Shown in pieces: positions 15,189 to 23,755 of a DNA stretch of 44,465 bases. Position 1 is the stretch's first letter. Each line of letters starts with the position of its first letter. Both the position numbers and the translations under genes were made by a program. This stretch comes from Bacteroidaceae bacterium. GTDB lineage: Bacteria; Bacteroidota; Bacteroidia; Bacteroidales; Bacteroidaceae. The stretch covers positions 1 through 44,465 of the forward strand of contig BLLV01000106.1 of NCBI GenBank assembly GCA_011959205.1, written 5' to 3'. The notes beneath the pieces are model-generated. The model was not told where the DNA came from. It saw nothing but the letters and a program-made list of their open reading frames with translations, and ran no database searches.

Positions 15189-16217
15189 TTATTCTTTGTG
15201 GTTATGTAAATATTTACGTGCAGTCTCAATAATGGTATCCACATTGCGTTGCATATCCTCTGAGGTCATATTGACTTTGATGTCCGGATCTATACCGAAT
15301 TCCAGATGTTGCATATCCGCATCGTACATCGGACTGGCCGAGAAGCGGACAGACCAGCCGTTAGGCAGTTCGGAGGAGAAGGGTAGACCGGAACCGCCAC
15401 CTGTTTTGTCACCGATGATGGTTACTTTAGGTAGTATTTTCATTCTGTTCACAAAGTCATTGGTGGCGCTGAAAGAGCGGCGGTTAGTCAGCACTACCGC
15501 CTGTTTTTGCCAGCGTACGCGGTCTAGTGACGGTTCCAGCCAAACAGCTTTGGGGGTCGAGAAATCATTGTGTCCCGGTCCGGTTTTATGGGACATATAG
15601 CCTACCAACACTTTTTCATTCGTGAAACGTGCGGCTAATTTCTCGGCTGTGGTAAGATTACCACCCGAATTGTTCCGTACATCAATAATCAAACCGTCGC
15701 AGATAGCCAGTTTGTTTAGAATCTCGTCCAGATTTCCTTCGCCAATGCCCGATTGGAAACTGCCACAGTAAATATAGGCTATGTTATCTTCGAAAATCTG
15801 ATACTTCATGCCCGAGGACAGCGCATAATCCTTACCCAGATAGACACGTTGGATGCTGTCGCTGAAATTCGCCGGGTAGCTGTCAAACCATTCACGATAT
15901 TGGGAGTACTCCAGTTTGGAGGACAGATTTACGTGTCCGTCACGCAATTCGTTCAGCATATCTGCCAGCACTTCGAATAACTGTTCATTGTTCATGCCTT
16001 TGGATATTCTCTGCTTGTACCGGCTGTATATCTCATTCCATTCCAGTCCGTATTCCTGCTTTTTATAGTCAAGGAAACAATACTGGCGGTCGATAGTCTG
16101 CCATAACGCTTCGAAGTTGCCTTCGGGAGAGTTGTCGTATTCGTCTTCCGTGATGCACGAAGTGCATAATACAACAGATACTAGCAGACTGATAAAAAAA
16201 TAACTATTTCTTTTCAT
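15189..16217 (-). CDS. S41-family peptidase, lipoprotein
   Basis: This 342-residue protein has a lipoprotein signal with Cys21 (LCTSC). The C-terminal half carries the S41 (tail-specific protease) catalytic core: DGLIIDVRNNSGGN near 174-187, then NRRSFSATNDF with the likely nucleophile Ser250, and IGDKTGGGSG with the general base Lys271. I see no clear PDZ domain; the N-terminal 90 residues form a helical S41-associated region (FEALWQTIDRQYCFLDYK). It should act at the periplasmic face or cell surface as a serine peptidase of unknown substrate. It is the last gene of a leftward three-gene operon after topoisomerase IV subunit A and a barrel protein, with 8 nt to the preceding gene. Confidence 0.85.
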   Translation of the reverse strand: MKRNSYFFISLLVSVVLCTSCITEDEYDNSPEGNFEALWQTIDRQYCFLDYKKQEYGLEWNEIYSRYKQRISKGMNNEQLFEVLADMLNELRDGHVNLSSKLEYSQYREWFDSYPANFSDSIQRVYLGKDYALSSGMKYQIFEDNIAYIYCGSFQSGIGEGNLDEILNKLAICDGLIIDVRNNSGGNLTTAEKLAARFTNEKVLVGYMSHKTGPGHNDFSTPKAVWLEPSLDRVRWQKQAVVLTNRRSFSATNDFVNRMKILPKVTIIGDKTGGGSGLPFSSELPNGWSVRFSASPMYDADMQHLEFGIDPDIKVNMTSEDMQRNVDTIIETARKYLHNHKE

Positions 16218-16225
16218 CCTTTATA

Positions 16226-17071
16226 TTAATAAGGGCTGACCCGGCCGGGCATCGCCACTTTGTTTTTACCTTTCAATAAATAGAAGTTTTTCACGAAACC
16301 TATCATAAAGGCGTGTGACCATATATGGCTTTTCAGATTATTGACTTTCGCCTGCTGAATGTCACATAGGTATCCGAAACGCATATTGACCGACCGGATA
16401 GGAAAATCCAATGTGACCAGCTGCCGCAAGGAAGGCTGGTTGTGCAGGGAAGTGAACAATACATTCTTGCCGCCATTCTTTAAACTGAATATCTCATAAT
16501 AAGATTGTCCGTATTCTGGGGAAAACATAACCCCCATGACCGTCAAATTCGCCTGATAACGGGCTATCAGCGGATAGTTGCCGATATGGAACCGATAGAT
16601 GACCATGCCCGATGCCGCCAGATTGGCATACGCTTTGGCTTGGGCGGGATTATTGGAATTTCGCATGTTATAGATGAATCCGCCGTTCAAGTCCAGCATG
16701 GGACCCGCCAGTATCTTCAAGTTTTCTGTCAGCCGGAACTGGTAATGCAGCGCATAGTTCCAATTGACCATGCCTGCCATTTCGTTACTTGTTTCCGCTT
16801 TATTCTCTGTCAGGGACAGATGGGCCTGGAACAGACTTTGAACAGATACATTGCCATTCATCAGTTTGGTCATACGCATACTTTCACGCAGGATACGGAT
16901 CTCGGGTCCGGCATATTCCATCGGTGAAAGATAGGTGTCCAATATATTGGTAAAGCCGGCACCGTAAAGAGTAGCCCTCATGACGTAGCGGTTTGCTTGT
17001 AAACTGTCTTCCTGCGCCTGCGAAAGCAGGCTGAGAGGCAAGAACAGTAATAATAGGAGAATTTTCTTCAT
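16226..17071 (-). CDS. Exported beta-rich protein, DUF3316-like outer-membrane protein
   Basis: This 281-residue protein starts with a signal peptide ending SQAQ. The rest has alternating aromatic and hydrophobic strands (LHYQFRLTENLKILAGPMLDLNGGF, then YQANLTVMGVMFSPEYGQSYY and VNMRFGYLCDIQ) that suggest a small outer-membrane barrel. It resembles the Bacteroidota DUF3316 family, but I am recognising that by pattern only. The function is unknown. It lies 3 nt after the topoisomerase gene and 8 nt before the S41 peptidase gene, so the three are probably co-transcribed. Barrel plus surface peptidase could act together, although no evidence shows this. Confidence 0.7.
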   Translation of the reverse strand: MKKILLLLLFLPLSLLSQAQEDSLQANRYVMRATLYGAGFTNILDTYLSPMEYAGPEIRILRESMRMTKLMNGNVSVQSLFQAHLSLTENKAETSNEMAGMVNWNYALHYQFRLTENLKILAGPMLDLNGGFIYNMRNSNNPAQAKAYANLAASGMVIYRFHIGNYPLIARYQANLTVMGVMFSPEYGQSYYEIFSLKNGGKNVLFTSLHNQPSLRQLVTLDFPIRSVNMRFGYLCDIQQAKVNNLKSHIWSHAFMIGFVKNFYLLKGKNKVAMPGRVSPY

Positions 17072-17074
17072 TCT

Positions 17075-19768
17075 TTAAAATAGTTTCATCTGGCCGGTGA
17101 TTTCATCAATGATATCTGTTTCACTCTTGCCATGATCCGGGTCTTCAATTTCGGCAGTCTCTTCGTTTTCGTCGGCACCCTCTTCCGCACCGTCCTCTTC
17201 TTTTTGAGATTCGGGGAAGCGTAAAGGCTCCAGTTCGTTTATTTGTTCAATGTTATAAGTACTGATTCGTTTTCCTTTTGCTTTGAAACTCTTGACTCCG
17301 ATGAACTGGTCCACGTCAATTTCCAACGGGTCACGGAAACTGTCATGTCCTCCGAATACGGCTTGTATGCGTGGATAAGCCACACAAGTAAGCAATATGG
17401 AACGGCTCTCCTTGTTCTCGCCCAAATAATTGAGACGACGTGAGGTAGATTCGAAAGTGAATCGTTTCAAATAAGGGTAACCTTGGTCAGCATCAAATAA
17501 AGCGGCGGACCATACCTTGTTGGCATCGAACTTCTCGATGATGCGGATCCCCGGATCATAATGATTGTTCAAATCAAAGTTGCTGGTATAGAACTCGCCG
17601 TTTTCATGGACTACTAAAATCAATTCGTCACTTTGGAATTCTCCCAGATATTCGCCGCGTCCGTCATAGTTCAAGCGGAGCACATCCCGGTCGAACCATA
17701 CTTTTCTTCCGCCCAAAGTAGAGCCGCCACGTTGTTTCAAGGCTATCTTATGCACTTCGTATTTAGACAGGATATTGCCCATGGACTGGCGTCCCTTGAT
17801 ATTGATGTCACTGAAATCTTTTTCATATATGATTTTCTTGATACGCGGATTCGGCTTCAAGGTAATCTTGATAACCTCCGCTTCCCCGTTAGGGTTGGCT
17901 GTAAAGTAAACAATACGTGAGCTGGGCGTACCTTGTGTTACATCATATTCACGGTCGCGGGTAATGGAGGTGATGTTGAACCGTTTGATATAGTGGAATC
18001 CTTCTTTTCCATCCCGATAGACCACATTGTATATGGTACGTTTGTCATTCTTCTTGAAGATATCGACAAAAAGGACATTCTTGCCGACAAACATTTTATC
18101 TGCCACACGGACCACTTTGTACTTGCCGTCTTTATAAAAGATGATCACATCGTCAATGTCTGAGCAGTTGGCTATAAATTCATCTTTTTTCAAGGAGGTG
18201 CCGATAAAGCCTTCCTCGCGGTTGATATAGAGTTTCTCGTTGGCTTCCACTACCTTCGCCGCCTCAATGGTATCAAAGTTGCGCAGTTCTGTACGGCGGG
18301 GATATTGTTTGCCATATTTGTCTTTCAGCATCTGATACCAGTCGATGGTATATTCCACGATATGTGCCAGATGATTGTTTATTTCTTCAATCTGCTCCTT
18401 GATGCGGGCTATGTTCTCGTCCGCTTTGTCCTTGTTGAACTTCAGAATCCGTGCCATCTTGATATCCAGTAACTTCAGAATATCCTCCTGGGTCACCTCA
18501 CGGATAAATTGCGGATAGAAAGGAGTCAGCCGTTCGTCAATGAACTCGCAGGCGGCGTCCGTATTTTCGGACTGCTCGAACTTTACTTCCTTATAAATCC
18601 GTTCTTCGATGAAGATTTTTTCCAATGATGCAAAATGAAGGCTTTCAAGCAATTCTCCCTTGTGTATTTCCAGTTCCTGGCGGAGCAGGGACAATGTGTT
18701 GTCCGTGGCTTTTTTAAGGACGGCACTGACAGTAAGGAAGTGTGGTTTCTTTTCGTCTATAACGCAGCAATTGGGAGATATGCTTACTTCACAATCGGTG
18801 AATGCATAGAGCGCGTCTAATGTCTTGTCCGAGGATACTCCCGGAGCAAGGTGCACCAAGATCTCTACTTTTTCGGAAGTAAGATCCTCTACTTTCCGGA
18901 TCTTGATTTTTCCCTTTTCGCTGGCCTTCACAATAGAGTCGCATACCCCGGGAACGGTCTTTCCGAAAGGCACTTCGGCTATGGACAATGTCTTGTTGTC
19001 TATTTTATTGATTTTGGCACGTACCTTCACCACTCCGCCGCGTTCGCCGTCGTTGTAGCGGGATACATCGATAGAGCCTCCCGTCTGGAAATCGGGATAG
19101 AGTTTGAATTCCTCGCCACTCAGGTAGGCAATGGAGGCGTCACACAGTTCATTAAAGTTGTGCGGCAGGATTTTGGAAGAAAGACCCACGGCGATACCTT
19201 CTACTCCCTGAGCGAGCAAGAGCGGGAATTTAACAGGTAGGGTGATCGGTTCTTTGTTTCGTCCGTCGTATGATGCCTGCCATTCGGTGGTTTTGGGATT
19301 GAAAACCACGTCCAATGCGAATTTGGACAGACGTGCTTCGATGTAACGGGGGGCAGCGGCACCATCGCCTGTCAGTATGTTGCCCCAGTTTCCCTGACAG
19401 TCTATCAACAGATCCTTTTGGCCTAGCTGCACCAACGCGTCGCCTATGGAAGCATCGCCGTGCGGATGGAACTGCATGGTATGCCCCACGATGTTCGCCA
19501 CTTTGTTGTACCGTCCGTCATCCAATCTTTTCATAGAGTGGAGGATACGTCTTTGGACAGGTTTCAAACCGTCATTGATGTGCGGTACGGCACGTTCCAG
19601 TATTACGTAGGAGGCGTAGTCCAGAAACCAGTTCTGATACATTCCGCTCAGCTGGTGTTTCACCCCTGTGTTTTTGGTATCGGCAGGTTTATAGTCCGAG
19701 TGTTCGTTCTCCGGCGCGGGAATATTTTCTTCGTTTTGTTCTTCTTTATCAATAAAATCGTCGCTCAT
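17075..19768 (-). CDS. parC: DNA topoisomerase IV subunit A (gyrase/topo IV A family)
   Basis: This 897-residue type IIA topoisomerase subunit contains the breakage-reunion domain with DYASYVILERAVPHINDGLKP, VGHTMQFHPHGDASIGDALV and the catalytic tyrosine Tyr142 in APRYIEARLSKF. A coiled-coil-rich middle (about 380-500) and a beta-pinwheel C-terminal domain follow, then an acidic tail (EEDGAEEGADENEE). The subunit cuts and rejoins DNA and works with ParE to decatenate chromosomes. The C-terminal domain lacks an obvious gyrase box (QRRGGKG-type), which favours topoisomerase IV over gyrase. The gene leads a leftward operon with a barrel protein and an S41 peptidase, an unexpected pairing for an essential topoisomerase. 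Confidence 0.88.
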   Translation of the reverse strand: MSDDFIDKEEQNEENIPAPENEHSDYKPADTKNTGVKHQLSGMYQNWFLDYASYVILERAVPHINDGLKPVQRRILHSMKRLDDGRYNKVANIVGHTMQFHPHGDASIGDALVQLGQKDLLIDCQGNWGNILTGDGAAAPRYIEARLSKFALDVVFNPKTTEWQASYDGRNKEPITLPVKFPLLLAQGVEGIAVGLSSKILPHNFNELCDASIAYLSGEEFKLYPDFQTGGSIDVSRYNDGERGGVVKVRAKINKIDNKTLSIAEVPFGKTVPGVCDSIVKASEKGKIKIRKVEDLTSEKVEILVHLAPGVSSDKTLDALYAFTDCEVSISPNCCVIDEKKPHFLTVSAVLKKATDNTLSLLRQELEIHKGELLESLHFASLEKIFIEERIYKEVKFEQSENTDAACEFIDERLTPFYPQFIREVTQEDILKLLDIKMARILKFNKDKADENIARIKEQIEEINNHLAHIVEYTIDWYQMLKDKYGKQYPRRTELRNFDTIEAAKVVEANEKLYINREEGFIGTSLKKDEFIANCSDIDDVIIFYKDGKYKVVRVADKMFVGKNVLFVDIFKKNDKRTIYNVVYRDGKEGFHYIKRFNITSITRDREYDVTQGTPSSRIVYFTANPNGEAEVIKITLKPNPRIKKIIYEKDFSDINIKGRQSMGNILSKYEVHKIALKQRGGSTLGGRKVWFDRDVLRLNYDGRGEYLGEFQSDELILVVHENGEFYTSNFDLNNHYDPGIRIIEKFDANKVWSAALFDADQGYPYLKRFTFESTSRRLNYLGENKESRSILLTCVAYPRIQAVFGGHDSFRDPLEIDVDQFIGVKSFKAKGKRISTYNIEQINELEPLRFPESQKEEDGAEEGADENEETAEIEDPDHGKSETDIIDEITGQMKLF

Positions 19769-19806
19769 ATATATTTAAATTCCTTAATGTTCTGATGATA
19801 TGCACG

Positions 19807-19814
19807 CAAAAATA
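19807..19814 (-). promoter_or_regulatory. -7 promoter element of the parC operon
   Basis: The minus strand reads TATTTTTG (TAnnTTTG), 38 nt before the parC start. I see no clear -33 element. The opposite strand of this 150-bp divergent region has a weaker TACTTTG at 19839-19845 that may serve glyS. Confidence 0.4.
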
Positions 19815-19919
19815 CGACTTTTATTGAAAAAAATCATTTACTTTGCACATTATTTCGCCCTTATTAAAGGTTGAAAACAGGAAAAAACAACAAAAGTGTA
19901 AGAATAAACAGATAAGAAA

Positions 19920-21461
19920 ATGGCACAAGAAGATGTTTTTAAGAAATTAGTATCGCACTGTAAAGAGTATGGTTTTGTATTTCCGTCCAGTGATATTTAT
20001 GACGGACTGGGCGCTGTATACGATTACGGTCAGATGGGAGTGGAGTTGAAGAATAATATCAAGCAATATTGGTGGCAGAGCATGGTGCTGCTGCACGAGA
20101 ACATCGTAGGTATTGACTCGGCTATTTTTATGCACCCTACTATCTGGAAGGCTTCCGGACATGTGGACGCGTTCAATGATCCTCTGATTGACAACCGCGA
20201 TTCTAAAAAACGCTATCGTGCCGATGTGCTGATTGAAGATCAGCTTGCCAAATATGATGAGAAAATAAACAAAGAAGTGGCGAAGGCTGCCAAGAGATTC
20301 GGGGATGCTTTTGATGAGGCTCAGTTCCGTAGCACCAACGGCCGTGTGCTGGAGCATCAGGCCAAGCGCGACGCTTTGCACGAGCGTTTTGCAAAAGCAT
20401 TGAACGATAGTGATTTGGATGAACTTCGTCAGATTATCATTGACGAGGAGATTGTTTGTCCTATTTCGGGAACCAAGAACTGGACCGAAGTACGCCAGTT
20501 CAACTTGATGTTCTCTACCGAAATGGGTTCTACTGCCGATGGTGCCATGAAGGTCTACCTTCGTCCGGAGACAGCGCAGGGTATTTTTGTCAATTACCTG
20601 AATGTGCAGAAGACCGGCCGCATGAAGGTTCCTTTCGGTATTGCTCAGATTGGCAAGGCTTTCCGTAACGAGATTGTAGCCCGTCAGTTCATTTTCCGTA
20701 TGCGTGAGTTTGAACAGATGGAGATGCAGTTCTTTGTAAAACCGGGTACCGAGCTGGAGTGGTTCCCCAAATGGAAAGAGACTCGTTTGAAATGGCATAA
20801 GGCATTAGGTTTCGGTGATGATCATTACCGTTTCCATGACCACGACAAGCTGGCGCATTATGCCAACGCCGCTACCGATATTGAGTTCCTGATGCCGTTC
20901 GGATTCAAGGAAGTGGAAGGTATTCACAGCCGTACGAACTTTGACTTGGGCCAGCACGAGAAGTTCAGTGGCAAGAGCATCAAGTATTTCGATCCGGAAT
21001 TGAATGAAAGCTATACTCCGTATGTGATTGAAACATCTATCGGTGTGGACCGTATGTTCCTCAGCATCATGAGTGCCGCTTATACAGAAGAGACATTGGA
21101 GAGTGGTGAGACTCGTGTCGTGTTGAAATTGCCTGCTGCTCTGGCTCCGGTAAAACTGGCCGTGATGCCGTTGGTGAAGAAAGACGGCCTGCCCGAGAAG
21201 GCGCGTGAGATTATGAATGACTTGAAGTTCCATTTCCACTGCCAGTATGATGAGAAAGACAGCATCGGCAAGCGTTACCGTCGTCAGGATGCCATCGGTA
21301 CTCCGTATTGTATCACGGTGGATCACCAGACTTTGGAAGACAATTGCGTGACTTTGCGTAATCGTGATACCATGCAGCAGGAGCGTGTGGCTATTTCGGA
21401 ACTGACCAATATCATTGCCGATAAAGTAAGTATAACAAGTCTGCTGAAGACTTTGCAATAA
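19920..21461 (+). CDS. glyS: Glycyl-tRNA synthetase, single-chain alpha2 type
   Basis: This 513-residue class II synthetase charges tRNA-Gly. Family features include the N-terminal FPSSDIYDGLGAVYDYGQMG, motif 2 region FRNEIVARQFIFRMREFEQME, the VYLRPETAQGIFVNY segment, and a C-terminal anticodon-binding domain (LKLPAALAPVKLAVMPLVKKDGLP...). This is the homodimeric bacterial/eukaryote-like enzyme, unlike the two-subunit GlyQ/GlyS of E. coli. An ATG at 19920 follows an A-rich leader. A lipoprotein FKBP gene follows after 12 nt and is probably co-transcribed. Confidence 0.95.
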   Translation: MAQEDVFKKLVSHCKEYGFVFPSSDIYDGLGAVYDYGQMGVELKNNIKQYWWQSMVLLHENIVGIDSAIFMHPTIWKASGHVDAFNDPLIDNRDSKKRYRADVLIEDQLAKYDEKINKEVAKAAKRFGDAFDEAQFRSTNGRVLEHQAKRDALHERFAKALNDSDLDELRQIIIDEEIVCPISGTKNWTEVRQFNLMFSTEMGSTADGAMKVYLRPETAQGIFVNYLNVQKTGRMKVPFGIAQIGKAFRNEIVARQFIFRMREFEQMEMQFFVKPGTELEWFPKWKETRLKWHKALGFGDDHYRFHDHDKLAHYANAATDIEFLMPFGFKEVEGIHSRTNFDLGQHEKFSGKSIKYFDPELNESYTPYVIETSIGVDRMFLSIMSAAYTEETLESGETRVVLKLPAALAPVKLAVMPLVKKDGLPEKAREIMNDLKFHFHCQYDEKDSIGKRYRRQDAIGTPYCITVDHQTLEDNCVTLRNRDTMQQERVAISELTNIIADKVSITSLLKTLQ

Positions 21462-21473
21462 TAACAGGAATTT

Positions 21474-22115
21474 ATGAATAAAAGTATTCTTTGGCTGATT
21501 GGCTTGCTGTTTGTTACTTCTCTGTCCATTGCTTCATGCAGTGAGACGGATGGGGTGGAAGATCCGTATGCAAACTGGGAGGAACGTAATCAGCGGTATA
21601 TTGACTCCATCGCTACAGTGGCGGAAGCCAATCAAGGCAATGGGGTAGGACAATGGAAAATCATCCGTTCTTATAAACTTCCACCTTTGAATCTGGATGA
21701 AAAAGGGAAGGTGAACGATAATGTTTACTGCAAGATTTTGAAGATTGGAGATGGTGCTGAAAGTCCGATTGCCACGGATACCATAGCAGTGAACTATCGC
21801 GGACAGTTCATTAATGGCATTGTCTTTGATCAGAGCTATCAGGGTGAGCTTGATCCGGAAATAGTCACTCCAAGAACATTTGTTACAGGGGAGGTGATTG
21901 CCGGATGGAGCACTGCCTTGATGAAAGGGTTTGGTGATATGAAAGCAGGAGATCAATGGGAGCTTTATATTCCTTATCAATTGGGATATGGAAAAAATGG
22001 TTTTCAGGATATTCCCGGCTATTCAACATTAATCTTTGAAGTGAATCTGGTGGATATAATTCCGTTAAAAGGAATGGAACGAAGTGTCGGCGAAGAAGCT
22101 TTGGATGCTGAATGA
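21474..22115 (+). CDS. FKBP-type peptidyl-prolyl cis-trans isomerase, lipoprotein
   Basis: This 213-residue protein has a lipoprotein signal ending IASC, with Cys22 lipidated. The C-terminal FKBP domain (about 95-200) shows DTIAVNYRGQFINGIVFDQSY, VIAGWSTALMKGFGDMKAGDQWELYIPYQLGYG and STLIFEVNLVDI, the usual order of FKBP strands and pocket residues. It should catalyse prolyl isomerisation during folding of envelope proteins, anchored in a membrane facing the periplasm. The N-terminal 90 residues form a Bacteroidota-type spacer with no domain that I recognise. It lies 12 nt after glyS, and a terminator follows at 22136. Confidence 0.9.
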   Translation: MNKSILWLIGLLFVTSLSIASCSETDGVEDPYANWEERNQRYIDSIATVAEANQGNGVGQWKIIRSYKLPPLNLDEKGKVNDNVYCKILKIGDGAESPIATDTIAVNYRGQFINGIVFDQSYQGELDPEIVTPRTFVTGEVIAGWSTALMKGFGDMKAGDQWELYIPYQLGYGKNGFQDIPGYSTLIFEVNLVDIIPLKGMERSVGEEALDAE

Positions 22116-22135
22116 TAAAATGGTCTTCCGATTAT

Positions 22136-22186
22136 ATATAAAAAGAGAGTATGGCGGTTTTTCTGTCATGCTCTTTTTTTTATATC
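22136..22186 (+). terminator. Terminator of the glyS-FKBP operon
   Basis: The arms AAAAGAG...TATGGC (22141-22154) and GTCATG...CTCTTTT (22164-22177) pair with a 2-nt bulge and a 9-nt loop. The right arm continues into a run of T residues. Confidence 0.7.
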
Positions 22187-22265
22187 TTGCTATGAAACAA
22201 CAAAGAGGGATATATAGCATAACTAAGGTTTTTCAGCAGGAAGTTTAAGGCTTTTCTTTCTGTCT

Positions 22266-22365
22266 GTTACTACTGCCGCCATCAGGCGGTTGTATAACCG
22301 CCTGTAGTGGGTTGTACAGCCGCCTATAGTGGGTTGTACAACCGACTTGCGGCGGCAGTAGTAAC
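22266..22365. repeat. Palindromic cassette with tandem 22-nt repeats
   Basis: A perfect 15-bp inverted repeat (22266-22280 with 22351-22365) frames exactly 100 bp. Inside are about 2.7 tandem copies of a 22-nt unit of form GGTTGTANARCCGCCTRTAGTG, at 22288, 22310 and 22332. A second hairpin lies at 22283-22304 (9-bp stem, GTAT loop). Each unit contains a short GGTTGTA...ACC dyad. It sits in the 460-bp gap between glyS-FKBP and asd, where I find no credible gene. It resembles a REP- or MITE-like element or a structured RNA. Confidence 0.7.
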
Positions 22366-22493
22366 AAGGCGGTTGGAAGAGCTTCATTGTGCGGAAGAAA
22401 TGGCTTAACCTATCTATTTCCATCCTAAAAAAGGACAGCTGCAAAATATTTGATGGTTTGTTGCTACAATAGTGGATATGTATCTCTCTACAC

Positions 22494-22551
22494 ACAAAAA
22501 ACGCAGATGACGCGAAGGCATGCGTAAAACATGCTTTCGCGTCATCTGCGT
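22494..22551 (-). terminator. Terminator of asd
   Basis: A 22-bp stem (22501-22522 with 22530-22551, one G-T pair) has a 7-nt loop and is followed on the minus strand by six T residues (A run 22496-22501 on the plus strand). It lies 28 nt after the asd stop. Confidence 0.9.
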
Positions 22552-22579
22552 CTTTGTTGAATCAGGCGATGGATGCCTG

Positions 22580-23590
22580 TTATTTCACATTCCCTACTTT
22601 GATCAAGTATTCGGCAATCTGGACAGCGTTCAATGCCGCACCTTTCTTGATCTGATCGCCTACAATCCAGAAAGTCAGTCCGTTTTCGTTTGCCAGGTCT
22701 TTGCGGATACGGCCTACGTAAACAGGATCCTTGCCTGCCAGGAACAACGGCATGGGATATTCTTTCTTTTCAGGGTTGTCCATCAATACCAGTCCTTCTC
22801 CTTTGGCAAAGGCCTCACGGGCTTCTTCGGGAGAAATGGGACGTTCAGTCTCTACCCAGATACTTTCCGAGTGGGAACGGAGGGCGGGAACACGTACACA
22901 CATGGCACTTACCTGAATGTCAGAGTGCATGATCTTGCGTGTCTCGTTGAACATCTTCATTTCTTCTTTGGTATATCCATTGTCGGTAAACACGTCAATC
23001 TGCGGAATCAGGTTGAATGCCAGCTGATAAGCGAATTTCTCTACTGTCACGGGCTCGTTGGCCAATACCTGACGGTATTGTTCGTACAATTCGTCCATAG
23101 CCGCTGCGCCTGCACCGCTGGCAGCTTGATAAGTAGCCACATGCACACGTTTTATGTGTGAAAGATTTTCGATGGCTTTCAGCGCAACTACCATCTGGAT
23201 AGTTGTACAGTTGGGGTTAGCTATCACGTTGCGGGGACGGTTCAATGCGTCTTCCGGATTCACTTCGGGCACTACCAAAGGCACGTCGGCATCCATACGG
23301 TAAGCACTGGAATTGTCAATCAGTACGGCGCCATGTTTGGTGATGGTTTCACAAAATTCTTTTGTGGTACTTGCGCCGGCTGATGTGAAAGCGATATCTA
23401 CACCTTTAAAGTCATCGTTGTGCTGAAGGAGTTTCACTTCAATCTGTTTACCGCGGAATGTGTATTTTCGTCCTGCACTGCGTGAAGAACCGAATAACAC
23501 TAACTCATCCAACGGGAAGTTCCTTTCATCGAGCACACGCAGGAACTCTTGTCCTACAGCTCCGCTCGCACCAACAATTGCTACTTTCAT
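22580..23590 (-). CDS. asd: Aspartate-semialdehyde dehydrogenase
   Basis: This 336-residue enzyme reduces aspartyl-4-phosphate to aspartate semialdehyde with NADPH, the branch point to lysine, diaminopimelate, threonine and methionine. The N-terminal nucleotide site is [18 protein letters not shown], and the catalytic Cys128 lies in [29 protein letters not shown] and the active-site histidine segment [12 protein letters not shown] further support the family. Length is normal. It is a single gene leaving leftward from a divergent region shared with the antiporter, and it ends at a strong terminator. Confidence 0.96.
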   Translation of the reverse strand: MKVAIVGASGAVGQEFLRVLDERNFPLDELVLFGSSRSAGRKYTFRGKQIEVKLLQHNDDFKGVDIAFTSAGASTTKEFCETITKHGAVLIDNSSAYRMDADVPLVVPEVNPEDALNRPRNVIANPNCTTIQMVVALKAIENLSHIKRVHVATYQAASGAGAAAMDELYEQYRQVLANEPVTVEKFAYQLAFNLIPQIDVFTDNGYTKEEMKMFNETRKIMHSDIQVSAMCVRVPALRSHSESIWVETERPISPEEAREAFAKGEGLVLMDNPEKKEYPMPLFLAGKDPVYVGRIRKDLANENGLTFWIVGDQIKKGAALNAVQIAEYLIKVGNVK

Positions 23591-23666
23591 TTTGTTTTTT
23601 GTTTTATAAGATAAAATTTAGTAATACTTTAGAACTATCACTCAGTACGTGAGGAGGTTCAGGCTG

Positions 23667-23674
23667 CAAAATTA
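23667..23674 (-). promoter_or_regulatory. -7 promoter element of asd
   Basis: The minus strand reads TAATTTTG (TAnnTTTG), 76 nt before the asd start. No -33 element at the right distance was found. Confidence 0.35.
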
Positions 23675-23717
23675 GAACATTTTGGAATATAAATCGGTAA
23701 AAAAGAAACTTTTTTCG

Positions 23718-23725
23718 TAAATTTG
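23718..23725 (+). promoter_or_regulatory. -7 promoter element of the antiporter operon
   Basis: TAAATTTG matches TAnnTTTG and lies 30 nt before the ATG at 23756. No well-spaced -33 element is visible. Confidence 0.4.
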
Positions 23726-23755
23726 TCGATATTATGGTATAAAACTTAAAAAAGC

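Noticed and set aside
16505-16927. 140-codon plus-strand frame opposite the barrel protein
   Set aside because: It is antisense to a gene with a clear signal peptide and operon position and has no promoter or homologous motif.
19947-20798. 283-codon minus-strand frame opposite glyS
   Set aside because: It is antisense to a strongly conserved synthetase and its product is compositionally odd with no domain.
22288-22353. Tandem 22-nt repeats as a CRISPR array
   Set aside because: The copies are directly adjacent with no spacers, only about 2.7 units exist, and no cas gene is in the window.
22520-23161. 213-codon plus-strand frame overlapping asd
   Set aside because: It runs antisense through asd and its terminator stem, so it is a coding shadow.
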